DNA of 64,000 bases, taken from positions 123,356-187,355 of the forward strand of contig CAZGIF010000004.1 of the NCBI GenBank assembly GCA_964526045.1. The letters are read 5' to 3'. This document shows positions 11,340-22,882 of this stretch, piece after piece (the stretch's first letter is position 1; each line of letters starts with the position of its first letter). Source of the stretch: CAZGIF01 sp964526045. Lineage in GTDB: Bacteria > Patescibacteriota > Gracilibacteria > Absconditabacterales > Absconditicoccaceae. The notes beneath the pieces were generated by a model, which did no database searches, was not told the DNA's origin, and saw only the letters and a program-made list of their open reading frames with translations. The position numbers and the translations under genes are program-made.

Positions 11340-12728
11340 CTAAATTGTAGGTATTACTTGTGAAGATGATGTATTTTCAAAGCTGGTAGTATGATTTTGC
11401 TCAGTGTTTTTGTTTTTGAGAAGTGTGGGTTCGTCAAACGTTTGTAATAGTCATATCGATGATGAGGGTTGTGTGTCATCATCTTTTTCATGAAGCGGAT
11501 AGAGGTTTTTTACTATAATGATTAGCATTGTAACAACTTGTGTTACTGTTGCTCATACAATAATATTGAGCGTTGTTGCATCAAGAACAATTATGTCATA
11601 CCCTCTCAAAAACAACAATCAAAACAACAATGCAGTTTCCAAAGAAAAGAACCGCAATAGTCTACTAACTAACTTATCTTTTTGAAAAACTCTTTGATCA
11701 TTTTTGAGAATATCGTCAAACTCGCTTATAATTTCTTTCATCTTTTGACTCTTGAGTTTGATAAGTTCTGGATCATGTTCTCATTCTGTCCCATTTCACA
11801 TCACATATTCTTTTCGTTGTGCTATATATCCAATTCTAAGTGCCGGTAATATATAGGACAAAATTTTTCTTTCTGAGATATCATAACGAATTCATAATTG
11901 TGGAAATTGAATATGTATAGCAAAAAAACCTAATATTTTTTGTACAATCTTGATAAGCATTATCAACACTTGATCTCTCCACAAAAAAACCAATCATAAG
12001 AGCAATAACAATGTAGATCGTTTTATAATTTGCAATAAACTCTGTAAAACTGAATCATTCTGTAAAACATCGTATGCACTTCCATGAAATTCTGTATCAG
12101 GAGTCAATTGTCACAAAATACCATATACGAGATAATATCTTAGCTTACTAAATCAAGCATAATTTATTGAAGACGTTTGACTCTGAGATGCAACAGGACC
12201 TGCAACTGCAACACTTGTATCAAACGATGGTGTAAGATTTGGAGATCCAAGAGATCATGCAGCAGCATGTCACCATGTCACATCATCGACTGTTCTTTCA
12301 GTTTGGTTAGATTGCAGAAGAGAAGATGATCAGCTTTTCATACTAATGTATTCTTTGGTGAAAGGCAAAAACAATGTTAGCATAACAAGTCACAAAACAA
12401 CACACGAAATATATAAGATATTCATCCAAAATGATTTTGGTGAATGAATGGGCTTTACATACATACTATCAGCTTCTTTGTAGTATGATTCATCATCATA
12501 TCAAAGCTTATATAGCGCAGTTTTATGCAAACAATATTCTAGATAATAATTTTGTCTCATTATATCTTTTTGTCTTCCGTATCTTTGTTGAACTTGATCC
12601 AAGAGTATCTCCTCTGCAGATTTGATGATTTCTTGTGTATCTTGTGTGATGTTTTTTTTGATAGGCATGTGAAGTATAAATAACATAAAACCTATAAAGA
12701 GTATAAACAAAAAACATTCACCTGACAA
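11340..12728 (-). CDS. Polytopic membrane protein paired with the VirB4-like ATPase
   Basis: Length is 462 aa from a TTG at 12728; an in-frame ATG at 12686 would shorten the N-terminal helix, so the start is uncertain. Hydrophobic segments lie near the N-terminus (FILFIGFMLFILH), about residue 105 (ILYISCVVLGLVMLTLFL), about residue 210 (LLLLLLGLVFLW) and two in the C-terminal third. A charged cytoplasmic region separates the last two groups. Its place directly upstream of the ATPase suggests a VirB6- or TrbL-like channel role, but I see no family motif. Confidence 0.65.
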
Positions 12729-12874
12729 AATTCACGTTATTCTATAACACAAACGTTTGACACTTAAACAAATTTTGTATGTATAATATAGTATTTTTGC
12801 ATAAAAACATATAAAAAAAAGTTTGCAAAAAAAAATAAAATCACTACAATAAATCCATAGATATATTTATTCTT

Positions 12875-12880
12875 TATAAT
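12875..12880 (+). promoter_or_regulatory. -10 box (TATAAT)
   Basis: A consensus TATAAT ends 8 nt before the ATG at 12889. Transcription would begin at about the start codon. There is no Shine-Dalgarno sequence. Confidence 0.5.
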
Positions 12881-12888
12881 ACCTAAAA

Positions 12889-13290
12889 ATGGTTAGAACA
12901 ACAAACGCAACGGAAATCCCAAAAGATGAGGAAAAATCGAACAATGACAAAAAAAATAATGATCACAAAGACTTTTCATCTGAAGTAAAAGAAAAGTTTG
13001 AGTGAGGAGTTGAATACGTAAAAGAAAAATTTCATGAATGAGAAGAAATGTTCTCAGAAGAAATTTGACATGTAAAAGATACAGCAAAAAAAACTGGAAG
13101 AAATCTAGAAAAATCTGCCAATTCACTTACAAACTGGTTTAGTAAAAACCGACATACAGTTGTATGAGTTATTTTGCTAGCCATTGGTCTATACAGACTT
13201 GCAACTATAGTGATTGGACTCTTGTTTGTGATAGCATGAGTGTTGTTCATCACTTGATACTTCAATGACAAAATGAATAACAAAAAATAA
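12889..13290 (+). CDS. Small membrane-anchored amphipathic protein
   Basis: Length is 133 aa. A highly charged N-terminal half with repeated VKEKF/EE/HVKDTAKK amphipathic helices (similar in style to YtxH- or apolipoprotein-like proteins) is followed by two adjacent hydrophobic helices (about residues 88-125, TVVGVILLAIGLYRLATIVIGLL). The specific function is unknown; a stress or membrane-surface role is plausible. It is monocistronic, with a promoter immediately before it and a terminator immediately after. Confidence 0.75.
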
Positions 13291-13310
13291 TTTCAAATAC
13301 AATTATAAAA

Positions 13311-13340
13311 AAAATAGACTTTAATAAAGTCTATTTTTTT
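13311..13340. terminator. Bidirectional terminator between convergent genes
   Basis: A perfect stem of about 12 bp (AAAATAGACTTT pairing with AAAGTCTATTTT, 3-nt loop) has A on one side and T on the other. It serves the small membrane protein gene (+) and holB (-). Confidence 0.88.
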
Positions 13341-13350
13341 GTTGCTTATT

Positions 13351-14118
13351 TTATTTTTGCATAGCAAGTTCAAGTAGGAGAGCGTCAATTTGGACGTGAG
13401 CTACCATATATTTTTGTAATTGTATTACTGACATACACAAATGAGGCTGTTTTTGTGCTAATGCTTCTTGGATATAGAGATGAAAAAAATCTTGTAAGTT
13501 TCCTCATTCGTGAATTGTTTGCAAAAGATGATAACGATCAACAACGTGTTCTGGTCAGATGAAATTTTTTCGTTGAGTCCATACAGATTGGATTTCAGCA
13601 TCTAGTATACTACTACGATTTTGATCAAAATTTATGATAAATGCTCTTGAAACGAGTGTAGGTAACACATCATCAATACTTGCAACGCTTCAACAAATAA
13701 GTCTACCCTCAAGTGGCTCTTCACAACTCTTGAGTAAAGCATTTGCCGACTCAGTGGTCATTCTTTGCATATTCTCCAAAAAAAGTACTTTGCGATTTCA
13801 AAAAGGAGAGCGAGAAAGTCGTGTGATTGCTTCTCTCATACCTTTATCATCATATCAATATGTTTTTTGAAGGAGTTCTGTTTGTTCAGATGTTTTTTTT
13901 TGTATTTTAAGTGTATGTAGCTTTGTTAGTTCTAGAGAATAGTCTTTGAGGTATAACAAATCATGAGCCAAGGCATTAGACAAAAAAGTCGTAATTGATG
14001 CAAGGATTTTTTGATTTGTTGTCATTCAGTCACCACCCACACACAACAAAAAAGGAAACAAGATATCTCAAGTAGCATTGTAGGCAAAAAACTTTTGAAG
14101 CATTGTTTCTGGAGTCAT
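13351..14118 (-). CDS. holB: DNA polymerase III delta' subunit-like (clamp loader)
   Basis: Length is 255 aa, shorter than typical delta' (about 330). The diagnostic block is KVLFLENMQRMTTESANALLK followed by SCEEPLEGRLI and PTLVSRA, the delta'/gamma signature of DNA-polymerase clamp loaders (sensor 1 and SRC-like region). The N-terminal P-loop is degenerate (CVGGDGMTT), as is usual in delta', which does not hydrolyse ATP. The C-terminal part is helical. It lies 31 nt downstream of der on the same strand. Confidence 0.85.
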
Positions 14119-14149
14119 AACGTGTACAATTGTAAAAACAAAGGTGCAT

Positions 14150-15736
14150 TTATTTTGAAGATTTTCTCTCTATAAAATACAATAAAATTGGTGTTCATGC
14201 AAAACCAAATTCTTTTCTAATAACATTTTCAATCCATCTTTTGAACGAGAAATTAGCTCTTTGTCTATGATTTACAAACACTTTGAAACAGACTGGGTGA
14301 ACGTCGACCTGTGTCAGATAATATATTTTACATATTTTATTTTTGGGAAATCTTGGTGGTCTTGTCATAAAGTGCTTTTGGATTGCTTTGTTGAGTTGTG
14401 ACGTTGGAATATACCTAAAACTTTGTTCTCGAACAGTTTGTACTAGACGGAAAATCTTATGAATATTTTTACCACTCTTAGCAGAAATATCAATAACATG
14501 TACGTAAGACAAAAATGGCAAATGATCTACAATGTATTCATGAAAACGTTGTTTATCTGCGTCGTCCAACAAATCAATCTTATTCATTGCTATCACCAAA
14601 GGTAATCACAAACTATGAATTTCTTGTAACAACGTCTTATCTCTTTGAGAAAGTCATTCTTTTCAGTCTATAAGATAAACAACTGCGGGTCTCTTATATT
14701 CTAACATTTTGATAGTTTTCGCATATGCAATTGCTTCCAACCCATGTGCTTTACTTTTTTTTCTGATTCATGCAGTATCATACAGCGTAAATTCTTGTCA
14801 TTGGTGTTCTAGACGAAATTCCACATAATCTAATGTTGTTCCTGGTTCATCTTGAACTTTGGATACATATTCTCATGCAAACATATTCATCAAGGTTGAT
14901 TTTCATGCGTTTGGTCTTCATACAATTGCAAAAGACAGCTCTTTTGCTTCGTTTGAAGCAAGTTTTTTCTGTAACCAAGCTTGCGTTTTGAGTAGCGATT
15001 GTTGTTCTGCTTCATCTTGGTCTTCCATCATCATTGCTGACTGCAAATCCATATCATCATCTTGCGATAAGACATTAGATTCTTCACTAACATTATCGTC
15101 ATCTGAATCGTCATCAGACTCATCATCATACTCATCATCATACTCGTATTCAGAAGCTTCAGGATCATATTCTGAATCAAATTGTTTGCGCATTGCAGCA
15201 AATCAATAATGTTGATTTTCATCTTCTTGCATATCATCTTCTTCTTCAGACAAATCATCAACGATACCAAAAACATGGTGTTGCAGGGCTTCAATTCATT
15301 GTCCATGTCTTGCACTTACCGCAAAAATATGTTCGTATCAAAGTTGGTACCAATTACTTATCAAAATTTCTCTATCAGCAAAAGACATTGAATGATCAAT
15401 TTTATTGAGAACAAGAGTTGTAATATCTTTTTTTCAAGCTTGTAATATCATTTTGTGAATGGTGTCTTCTTTTACAGTCATTCATATTTTATGATCAATA
15501 ACAAAAAGAATACAGTCTGACTGCTCTATTAGTCTCTCAATAAATGGAAGTTCATCATCAAATGTATGTAACCCTGGACTATCCAAGAAAATATGTCATG
15601 TTCTAGCATGTCTATGACGAACAATATCTTTTGTTGTTCAAGCAATATCAGTAACGATAGCTCTAAACTGTCAGATAAGTCTATTAAATAAGGTTGATTT
15701 TCAAACATTACTAGCTCATAACAATCCAATATACAT
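14150..15736 (-). CDS. der: Ribosome-assembly GTPase Der (EngA) with a long acidic insert
   Basis: Length is 528 aa, against about 440 for typical Der. Two tandem G domains are present: G1 in GASNVGKST (about residues 7-15) with DIAGTTKD and NKID, and G1 in GRPNAGKST (about residue 273) with DTAGIRKKS and MNKIDLLDD. A C-terminal KH-like domain ends with FGFAGTPILLYF. Der acts in 50S subunit maturation. Between the G domains there is an unusually long Asp/Glu/Ser-rich linker (about residues 158-250), where most bacteria have 10-20 residues. Confidence 0.95.
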
Positions 15737-15769
15737 AAGAATAAGGCAAAATAAACAATATAAACAATA

Positions 15770-15814
15770 CTAGTAAATAGTACATTAAAAACAAGTATGA
15801 ATGCTATTTACTAG
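15770..15814. repeat. Perfect 11-bp inverted repeat between infB and der
   Basis: CTAGTAAATAG (15770-15780) and CTATTTACTAG (15804-15814) are exact reverse complements separated by 23 nt. No T tract follows on the minus strand, so it is not an obvious intrinsic terminator. It may be an RNA hairpin (processing or mRNA stability between infB and der) or a protein site. The adjacent 15815-15875 stretch is a purine run built on AAAAAACACAA-like units. No gene is seen in 15737-15924. Confidence 0.6.
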
Positions 15815-15924
15815 AAAAAAAAACACAAGAAAAAACACAAAAGAAAAAACATAAAGAAAAATATCATTATGTTTTTTGTATGTCTCGTTATTTGATGCAA
15901 TTTTATACATAGAAACTATATTTC

Positions 15925-18534
15925 TTATTTCTTTTCTGCCATTTCAAAAAATTCTAGTATATCTCACTCCTCTATTCTTTTTCATGTTTTCACTTTCATT
16001 CAACATTCATACCCTGTTGCAACACTACTAACACTCTCTTGTTCTCTTTGCAACGAAGTAACAGTTCATTCTGCCAACTCTTCATCATCTCTCCAAATAC
16101 GAAATTTTGATCCATTTTTTGCTTTTCATTCAATAACCTTTCATCATATAACCATCATTTTTTCTTTCTTGAAAAAAACTCACAATACTTTCAATCTTCA
16201 CATATTAACTTCTTCCATTTCTATTTCTACTAATCACAACAATACATCTTCAATATAAGCAATTAATTCGTAAATAATTGCCCAATTTTTGAGAGTAAGG
16301 TGCATTTGATCTGCTTTCTTTTTGATTGCAGCTGGAATATTTGCATTAAATCACACTAACAATGCATCAGAAGCTTGTCATAACGAGATATCAGAATCAG
16401 TAAACAATCCAATTCATGCATGAATTATTTTTATATCGACTTTTTCTGGTAGAGTAATTTGTCCAATTGCAGATTGCAATGCTTCCAAACTAGATGGTCA
16501 ATCTGCTTTTATAATAACTTTGAGAACAGCAGTTCCTTCAGCCATATTTCTTTGTTCCATAAACCTTTGAAGTGAAGAATGTTTGATTTCTTCTTGTAAC
16601 TCTCATTGAATAAGAGAAATTCTTTGTTGTGCGTCTTTTTCTTTATCAACAACTTCTACGATTCTTCAAGGTTCTGGTATATCTTGGAGTCAAAGTATCA
16701 TAACAGGTTCTCATCATGTTGCTGTTTTAATGGTTTTTTTATGAGAATTAATCATTCTTTTTACTTTTCAGAAGGTATTATGTGCAACGATAACATCTCA
16801 AATCTTGAGTGTCCCCGTCAAAATAATAACAGAAGCAGTAATTCATTCTTTTGGATCTTTGCTTGCATCAACAACGACACCAACAGCTTTTCTATGAGGA
16901 TTGTATTTCAAATCTAATATTTCTGCTTGTAATGCGATATTTTCTAGTAAATCATCAATTCACTCCCCAGTTTTGGAAGAAACACCAACAACTGCAACAT
17001 CTCCACCCCATTCTTCTGGTATCAATCCATAGAGTCAAATATCAGTTTTTATTTTTTCGAAGTTATTATTTGGTTTATCAATTTTGGTAACTGCAACTAT
17101 TATTGGTACACCAGATTCCTTTGCATGTGAAATCGATTCTATTGTTTGTGGTTTAATTCCATCATCAGCAGCCACAATGATAATAACAATGTTTGTAAGT
17201 TTTGCTCACCTCGCTCTCAACGACGTAAACAACTCATGTCAAGGCGTATCAATAAATGTCATTTTTTTTCATTTATATTCAATCATAGATGCACCTATTG
17301 ATTGCGTAATTCATCATGCTTCTCATCAAGCAATATTAGATTTTCTTAGATAATCCAATAATGATGTTTTTCCATGATCAACATGTCACATTACAGTAAT
17401 AACTGGAGGTCTTGATATCAATCCATCAGACTGTTTATCTTGATCCAAAATAGATTGCAGATCTCAAGTCAGAACATTTTCAATAGCGACTTGTTCATGC
17501 TCTTTAACGACTTTGATATTAAATTCCTCTGCCAAAAGACTCGCCGTATCAAAATCTAATGCTTTATTGACTCATCAAATGATTTTATTTTGTAACATAA
17601 CTTTCATCAAATCATTCATCTGAATTCCCATTTTTTCAGAAAGTTCTTTGACAGTAATAACTTTTCATATAACAACTTCAGCTTTTTTTTGAAGTGTCCC
17701 TGATGTTTTTGCAACTTTTTGTTTTTTTACTTTTTCTGACAATCATGTATTTGCTTGCAATTGAGGTTGATTAGATTGTTGATATGAAGAAGCTCCTCTA
17801 TCATATCTTGGTTTTGTAGAAGGGCGATATGTTCATTGTCCAATAGCAACATTTCATTTTGCAGGACCAGAAGTACGTCAAGCTCTATTGTGTACAGCAT
17901 CTCACCTCATCGGTGCTGGTCAGGTTCTAGGTCTTGGTGCAGATTGAGACTGTTGTGATTGACGTGTAAATGGAGCTCATCATTGAGATGTGTTTTGTGT
18001 TGTTCTATTTTGAGTCGTTCATTGACTTGTTCAGTGAGGTCTTGATCATCACACAGGACGACGAACTGGTTCAGAGCGACGAACTACTTTTGCATTACCA
18101 ACTGGTCTGTTTTTTGCAATTGAAGTTGCTTGCGCAAAAAAATCATCTTTTTTTTCTTCTTGTTGCAGTTCTTCTACTTGTATCTCTTCTTGTTTAGATT
18201 CCTCTTCTTCTTGTTTTTTTTCAAATCATAAACCTGAAAAAAATGAATTTCAAGAACCAAATTTCTTTGCGGACACAACTTTTGTAGTTGATCACGAATC
18301 TTTTGCATCAGATGTTCAAGAGACGTCAGATGATTTTTTTATCACTTTTCTAACAACTCTCTTTGCTGGAGATTGTGTTGCTGACTGAGAAGTTTTTTGT
18401 TGCATACTAACAAGTGCTTCTTTTTTTATTATTCAATTTTTTGGAGCGTCTTCTCAAAAAGTTTTTTTGTATAAGTCTAGAAATTGATCTTTCGAGAGAT
18501 TAAGTTCCTGTAACGCATCTGCGATTTTTACCAT
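15925..18534 (-). CDS. infB: Translation initiation factor IF-2
   Basis: Length is 869 aa. IF-2 is the GTPase that delivers initiator tRNA. A short N-terminal helical domain (VKIADALQELNLSKDQFLDL) is followed by about 220 residues of low-complexity Ser/Gln/Arg/Pro/Gly linker and the IF2N helix (VITVKELSEKMGIQMNDLMK). The G domain holds VITVMGHVDHGKTSLLD near residue 383, then GGEAGGITQSIGA and DTPGHELF. Four Gly codons in GGEAGG are TGA. The C-terminal domains end in a TAA. A TACACT box lies 7 nt before the ATG. Confidence 0.97.
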
Positions 18535-18541
18535 ATATCTT

Positions 18542-18547
18542 AGTGTA
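18542..18547 (-). promoter_or_regulatory. -10 box (TACACT) for infB
   Basis: TACACT ends 7 nt before the infB ATG on the minus strand and no Shine-Dalgarno sequence is present. A leaderless infB message is implied. This is a motif match only. Confidence 0.35.
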
Positions 18548-18707
18548 ATAAAACTACTTTAACACAAAAAATAGCAATTTCTAAGGTAAAAGCAACACGA
18601 AATAGATAAAAATTGATTTTTTCTAGATTATAATTAGTATTACCAGTTGAAAGTACAAAAAAAAAAACTAAAACATTGAAATACCATTTTATTTATTCCC
18701 CATTGTT

Positions 18708-20087
18708 ATGGCACAGAAAAAAATTGTTCAGAAAAAAAGCAAAAAAGTAGAGTACGCTCTTACGCAAGGAAAACAGTCCAATTATGAAATACAAGTTACA
18801 GTAACTACTGCACAAATGGACAAATACAAAGAAAAAGCTCTCAAGTGATTTCAAAAAGACATGAAAGAACCGGGGTTTAGAAAGTGACACGTTCCTTTGG
18901 AGATGGTACAAAAACGTATTGAACCTATGTATATGACTGCAAGCATGCTCGAATATGTTGTACACGATGCAATCCAAGCAGTACTAGACGAACATCAAAA
19001 AACACAGTTTATTTGACAACCATACGACTTCTCACCAGAACAAATACTTACTGAAGCAAAAAAATGAATCTATATTATAACATTCAAATTGGATGTATAT
19101 CCCCAAATGGAACCAAAAGACGATAAACGAAAAAAAACAAAAATCGAAGAAGTAAAAGTTGAAATAACTGAAGAAAAGAAAAAAGAAGTATTGGAAACAA
19201 TTCAAAGACAATATGCAGAATATCATGACGCTAAAAAAATTGATACTGACACAATTGCAAGAGTAAAAATAGAGTTTTTTGACAGTGAGAACAATTCTAT
19301 CCATACAAAATCAAGTTATATCTGAGAACCTGAGTTCAAAGAAATGCCTGATTTGAAAAAAAAGCTAACATGAAAAAAACTAGATGATAGTATCACTATG
19401 GCATATGATCATGACACACTCCCTCACTTTTTGCACTTTCATCCAAAAGACAAAACTAAACAAGAATTGTCACCAAAAGAAATCACAATAACAATTGCTG
19501 ATATCAAAAAAATGGAAATTCCAGAATTAACACCAGATTTTATTATCAAAATCTTTGGTGCTGATAGTGGATTAACAAACAAAGAAGAACTTCTTGCACA
19601 AATTGAAAAAACACTTGTACAAACACAAGAAAGAGAAATACTACAACAACATCTTGATGCATATCTTTGAACTATTTCATCTTCTTTTGATACTGTTGTA
19701 CCACAAACATTCATCGAAGAAGAATATAAATGAAGAATAAAAGAACTTGCAAAACAATTAGGATGAGAAAAATGACTACAAAATCATCTAGAAAGCATGA
19801 ACGAACAAAAAAGAAAAGCGTATCTAGAAGAAATGAAAAAGAGTACAGAAAAAAGCTTACAAAAATTTCTCATTTTGAGAAAAGTAATGGAAGAACTTCA
19901 AATTCAAGGTGTTGATTACAACAACCCACTAGAGGCAGAAATTTTGTTATACGAGCATGTTACTGGTAAAGAACTTCCATCACAAAAATATGAAGAAGAA
20001 GTTCCTGCCAAAAAAGAAAAAGCACCAGCTACTAAAAAGAAAACAACAAAACCTGCAAAGAAAAAAGACCCATCTGATAAAAAATAA
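18708..20087 (+). CDS. tig: Trigger factor
   Basis: Length is 459 aa. This is the ribosome-bound chaperone and peptidyl-prolyl isomerase. The N-terminal ribosome-binding domain has EPGFRKGHVPLEMV, the GFRxGxxP signature, near residues 54-66. A central FKBP-like domain follows (about residues 155-240; GEPEFKEMPDLKKKL) and then a long helical C-terminal domain. The last 30 residues are a Lys/Ala/Pro-rich tail (PAKKEKAPATKKKTTK), an extension not usual in the family. ybaB follows after 24 nt. Confidence 0.92.
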
Positions 20088-20111
20088 TTTTATTATTAAT
20101 TGATATAGCTT

Positions 20112-20489
20112 ATGTTTGGACAAATTGGAGAACTCAAAAAAATGTACGACAAATATAAAGAATTACAAAAAAAACTAAAAAATCTCATCATCAGAGCAAA
20201 ACAATGAAATTATATTGATGCAAACGGTGAACAACAAGAATGACGTATTATTGTAGATCTTAGTGGAGAAATGAAACTAAAAAACCTTTCAATAAACGAT
20301 CTAAACTTGTTATGAGTAGAAAATAAACAAGAATTAGAAGATGAAATTTCAGCAGCATTTCAAAAAGCACAAGAAAAAGCACAAGAAGTTGTTGCAGCAA
20401 AAACAAAAGAAATTTTGTGATTTGATCCTTCAGATATGGCAAGTATGATGGCATGAGGAGGTATGCCAAAAATACCAGGATTATCATAA
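20112..20489 (+). CDS. YbaB/EbfC nucleoid-associated protein
   Basis: Length is 125 aa. This is a small DNA-binding dimer. MFGQIGELKKMYDKYKELQKKLKN is the family's N-terminal helix. A beta segment (NYIDANGEQQEGRIIVDLSGEMKLKNLSI) and the C-terminal helix with the Gly/Met-rich end (MASMMAGGGMPKIPGL) follow, as in YbaB. In many bacteria ybaB sits beside dnaX and recR; here it follows tig. Confidence 0.9.
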
Positions 20490-20549
20490 ATCTAACAATA
20501 ACGACATAGCGCATTACTCTTAGTCTCTATTATTGCAATATACACAACA

Positions 20550-20586
20550 AAAATCTCGTTTCTTCTTATTGAAGCGAGATTTTTTC
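20550..20586 (+). terminator. Rho-independent terminator after ybaB
   Basis: A 12-bp stem, AAATCTCGTTTC with GAAGCGAGATTT (one G-T wobble), with a 7-8 nt loop and then a T tract. It separates tig-ybaB from recJ. Confidence 0.88.
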
Positions 20587-20630
20587 TAAAATGAATTGTA
20601 AAAAAGGCATGTATACATATACATAATACA

Positions 20631-22301
20631 ATGAAATATGAACTTCTCAATAACGACCAAGGTATAGGACTAGTCCAAAGATTATTATCTATCAGAAATA
20701 TCAGCGATGATATACAAAATTTTTTGTACCCAAGTTTTGAAACATATCGACAAGATCCATTTGATTTGCATGATATGGACAAAGGTGTTACACGTTTTGT
20801 GTCTGCAATGAAATCCAAAGAAAGAATAATGATATTTGGTGATTATGACGTAGACTGAATCAGTTCAAGTTTTTTGTTATATACGGTTGTTACAAAATTT
20901 TTTGGATACAAAAACATAAGTATTCAGTTTCCTGATAGAATTAAAGACGGTTATGGACTCAAAAATAAACATATTGATATGATGAAACAAAAAAACATCG
21001 ACATCTTTATCACCGTAGACAATGGAATTACTTCAGTTCAAGAAGCACTTTATGCCAAAAAAGTTGGTATAGATATGATCATCACAGATCACCATGAACC
21101 ATGAAAAAATATACCTGACGCTATTGCGGTTATCAATCCAAAACTCTCGCCTGATTATGCCTGTCATGAACTGTGTGGAGCGTGAGTTGTGTATAAATTT
21201 GTAGCAGGTTTACTGCAAATGTCATCATTTTCTACGAAAAAGAAAAAGCATATAATGGAACATATGCTACCGATAGTAGCTATCGCTACCGTTGCTGACG
21301 TGGTGCCACTTGTGCACGAAAATAGAGTTTTTGTAAAAAAGGGACTTGAACAAATGACCCAAAGAAAAAATATGCCAGAGTCATTGTCGGCATTTTTGGA
21401 CTTTGTTAATTTAAACAAACAAATTGATAGCTACCATATTTGATTTGTTATTGGTCCAAGAATCAATGCAGGATGAAGAATACAATCTCCATATGACAGT
21501 TTGGCAACACTTTTGCATACTGGAGAAAAACAACAAACTGCACTCGAAGCACTAGAAAAAATAAATATTAGAAGAAGAAAAATGCAAGAAAAAGCATACA
21601 AAATCGCAGAAAAACAAATAGCATTGTCAGAAAATATTGCAATCGCTGCGGATGAGAGTTTTCATGAATGAATAGTCTGAATAGTAGCAGGAAGATTATC
21701 AGAAAAATTTTATAAACCCTCTGCTGTTTTTAAAATAGCAACAGATTCATGATTAGCTACAGCGAGCCTGAGAGCTCCGATATATTTTGATGTGATGTGA
21801 ATGATTCGTCACGTCAGTGATTTGACCGAGAGGTCCGGTTGACATAGACAAGCTGGTTGAATGACCGTCAAAATAGAAAATCTCGAAGCAGTAATACAAA
21901 AAATGCAAGACTATTGTCGTGCTACCATTACAGATCAAGATTTGGTTAGAGTACAAACAATAGACACATATTTGGCTACACATGAACGAGACATCGGTGT
22001 TTTAGATCAATTGGCTCAATTGTGACCATTTGGTCAATGAAACGAGGAACCGAGCTTCTTATTTGCTAATTGTACGGTTGTCGAAAGAAAGAAAGTTTGA
22101 CAAAAATGAAAGTGACACCTCAAGCTTGAAATACAATATGATACACATACCATCAACTGACTTTTTTGGTCAAAATGAGACACCGTTGATGACATTACAA
22201 TTTGAAGTACAATTGATTTGTATGGAAAAGTAAAAATAGATTCATTTAATGGATGATATTTTGTTGATATAATTCACATAGGTCACAAAGAAGAAGAATA
22301 A
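20631..22301 (+). CDS. recJ: Single-strand-specific exonuclease RecJ
   Basis: Length is 556 aa. This is a DHH-superfamily 5'-3' exonuclease for recombination and mismatch repair. The motifs in order are GDYDVDGIS (about residue 70), VDNGIT, TDHHEP (about residue 153, the DHH motif), ATVADVVPL, GPRINAGGRI, and the DHHA1 motif SGGHRQAGGMT near residue 403, followed by the OB-fold C-terminus ending in TAA. Conserved Gly residues in these motifs are often TGA. It heads a run with ruvC and an unknown gene. Confidence 0.96.
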
Positions 22302-22342
22302 AAAAACAGAATAAAAAAATAAAAAGCAAGTTTGTTAGACTT

Positions 22343-22348
22343 TATATT
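22343..22348 (+). promoter_or_regulatory. -10 box (TATATT) for ruvC
   Basis: TATATT lies 10 nt before the ruvC ATG within the 57-nt recJ-ruvC gap and no Shine-Dalgarno sequence is present. It may be an internal promoter giving a near-leaderless message. Confidence 0.35.
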
Positions 22349-22358
22349 ATTGTAGCAA

Positions 22359-22832
22359 ATGTTTTTGGGGATAGATCCATGAGTCCGTAAATGCTGATAT
22401 GCACTCATTCAAAAAAACAATGTCATTGTCGATGCGTGAATCTTGTTACAAAAAAGCAAAGAACCTAGTAGGGAAGATTATTTTCAAAAAATAATTCACA
22501 TCAAAAAGTTTTTTGAAACAATGACAGAAGAACACACTATCAAAGCTATCTGAATTGAGAAATTATTCTTTAGTCCAAAAAATCAGGCAAATGCAGAATT
22601 TGTTTACTGACTCAGATGAGTCTTGATTGTTCATTTTATGCAACTTGGGATAGATGTGTATGAATACTCCCCTATTGAACTCAAAAAAAACATTAGTAGT
22701 TATGGAAAAGCAACAAAACAACTCATGCAAAAGACTATTCAACAAATATTTTGATTACAAAAAGATCCAATATATGATGATGCTGCAGATGCGCTTTGAC
22801 TTGCATATTTAGCTTCAAGACAGTATACATAA
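22359..22832 (+). CDS. ruvC: Holliday junction resolvase RuvC
   Basis: Length is 157 aa, the family norm. It has all the catalytic acidic residues: Asp in FLGIDPGVRKCGYA, Glu in IGIEKLFFSPKNQ, and the Asp pair in YDDAADALGLA. SPIELKKNISSYGKATKQLMQ is the DNA-binding loop and helix. It resolves four-way junctions with RuvAB, which is not in this window. Confidence 0.96.
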
Positions 22833-22882
22833 GCTATTATAAAAAAACATTTTTCTATAAATTTTACTCTGTTTTATTATAA

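Noticed and set aside
15815..15875. Purine-rich AAAAAACACAA-like runs as a functional repeat
   Set aside because: Too simple in composition for an AT-rich genome to claim function; noted with the adjacent inverted repeat only.
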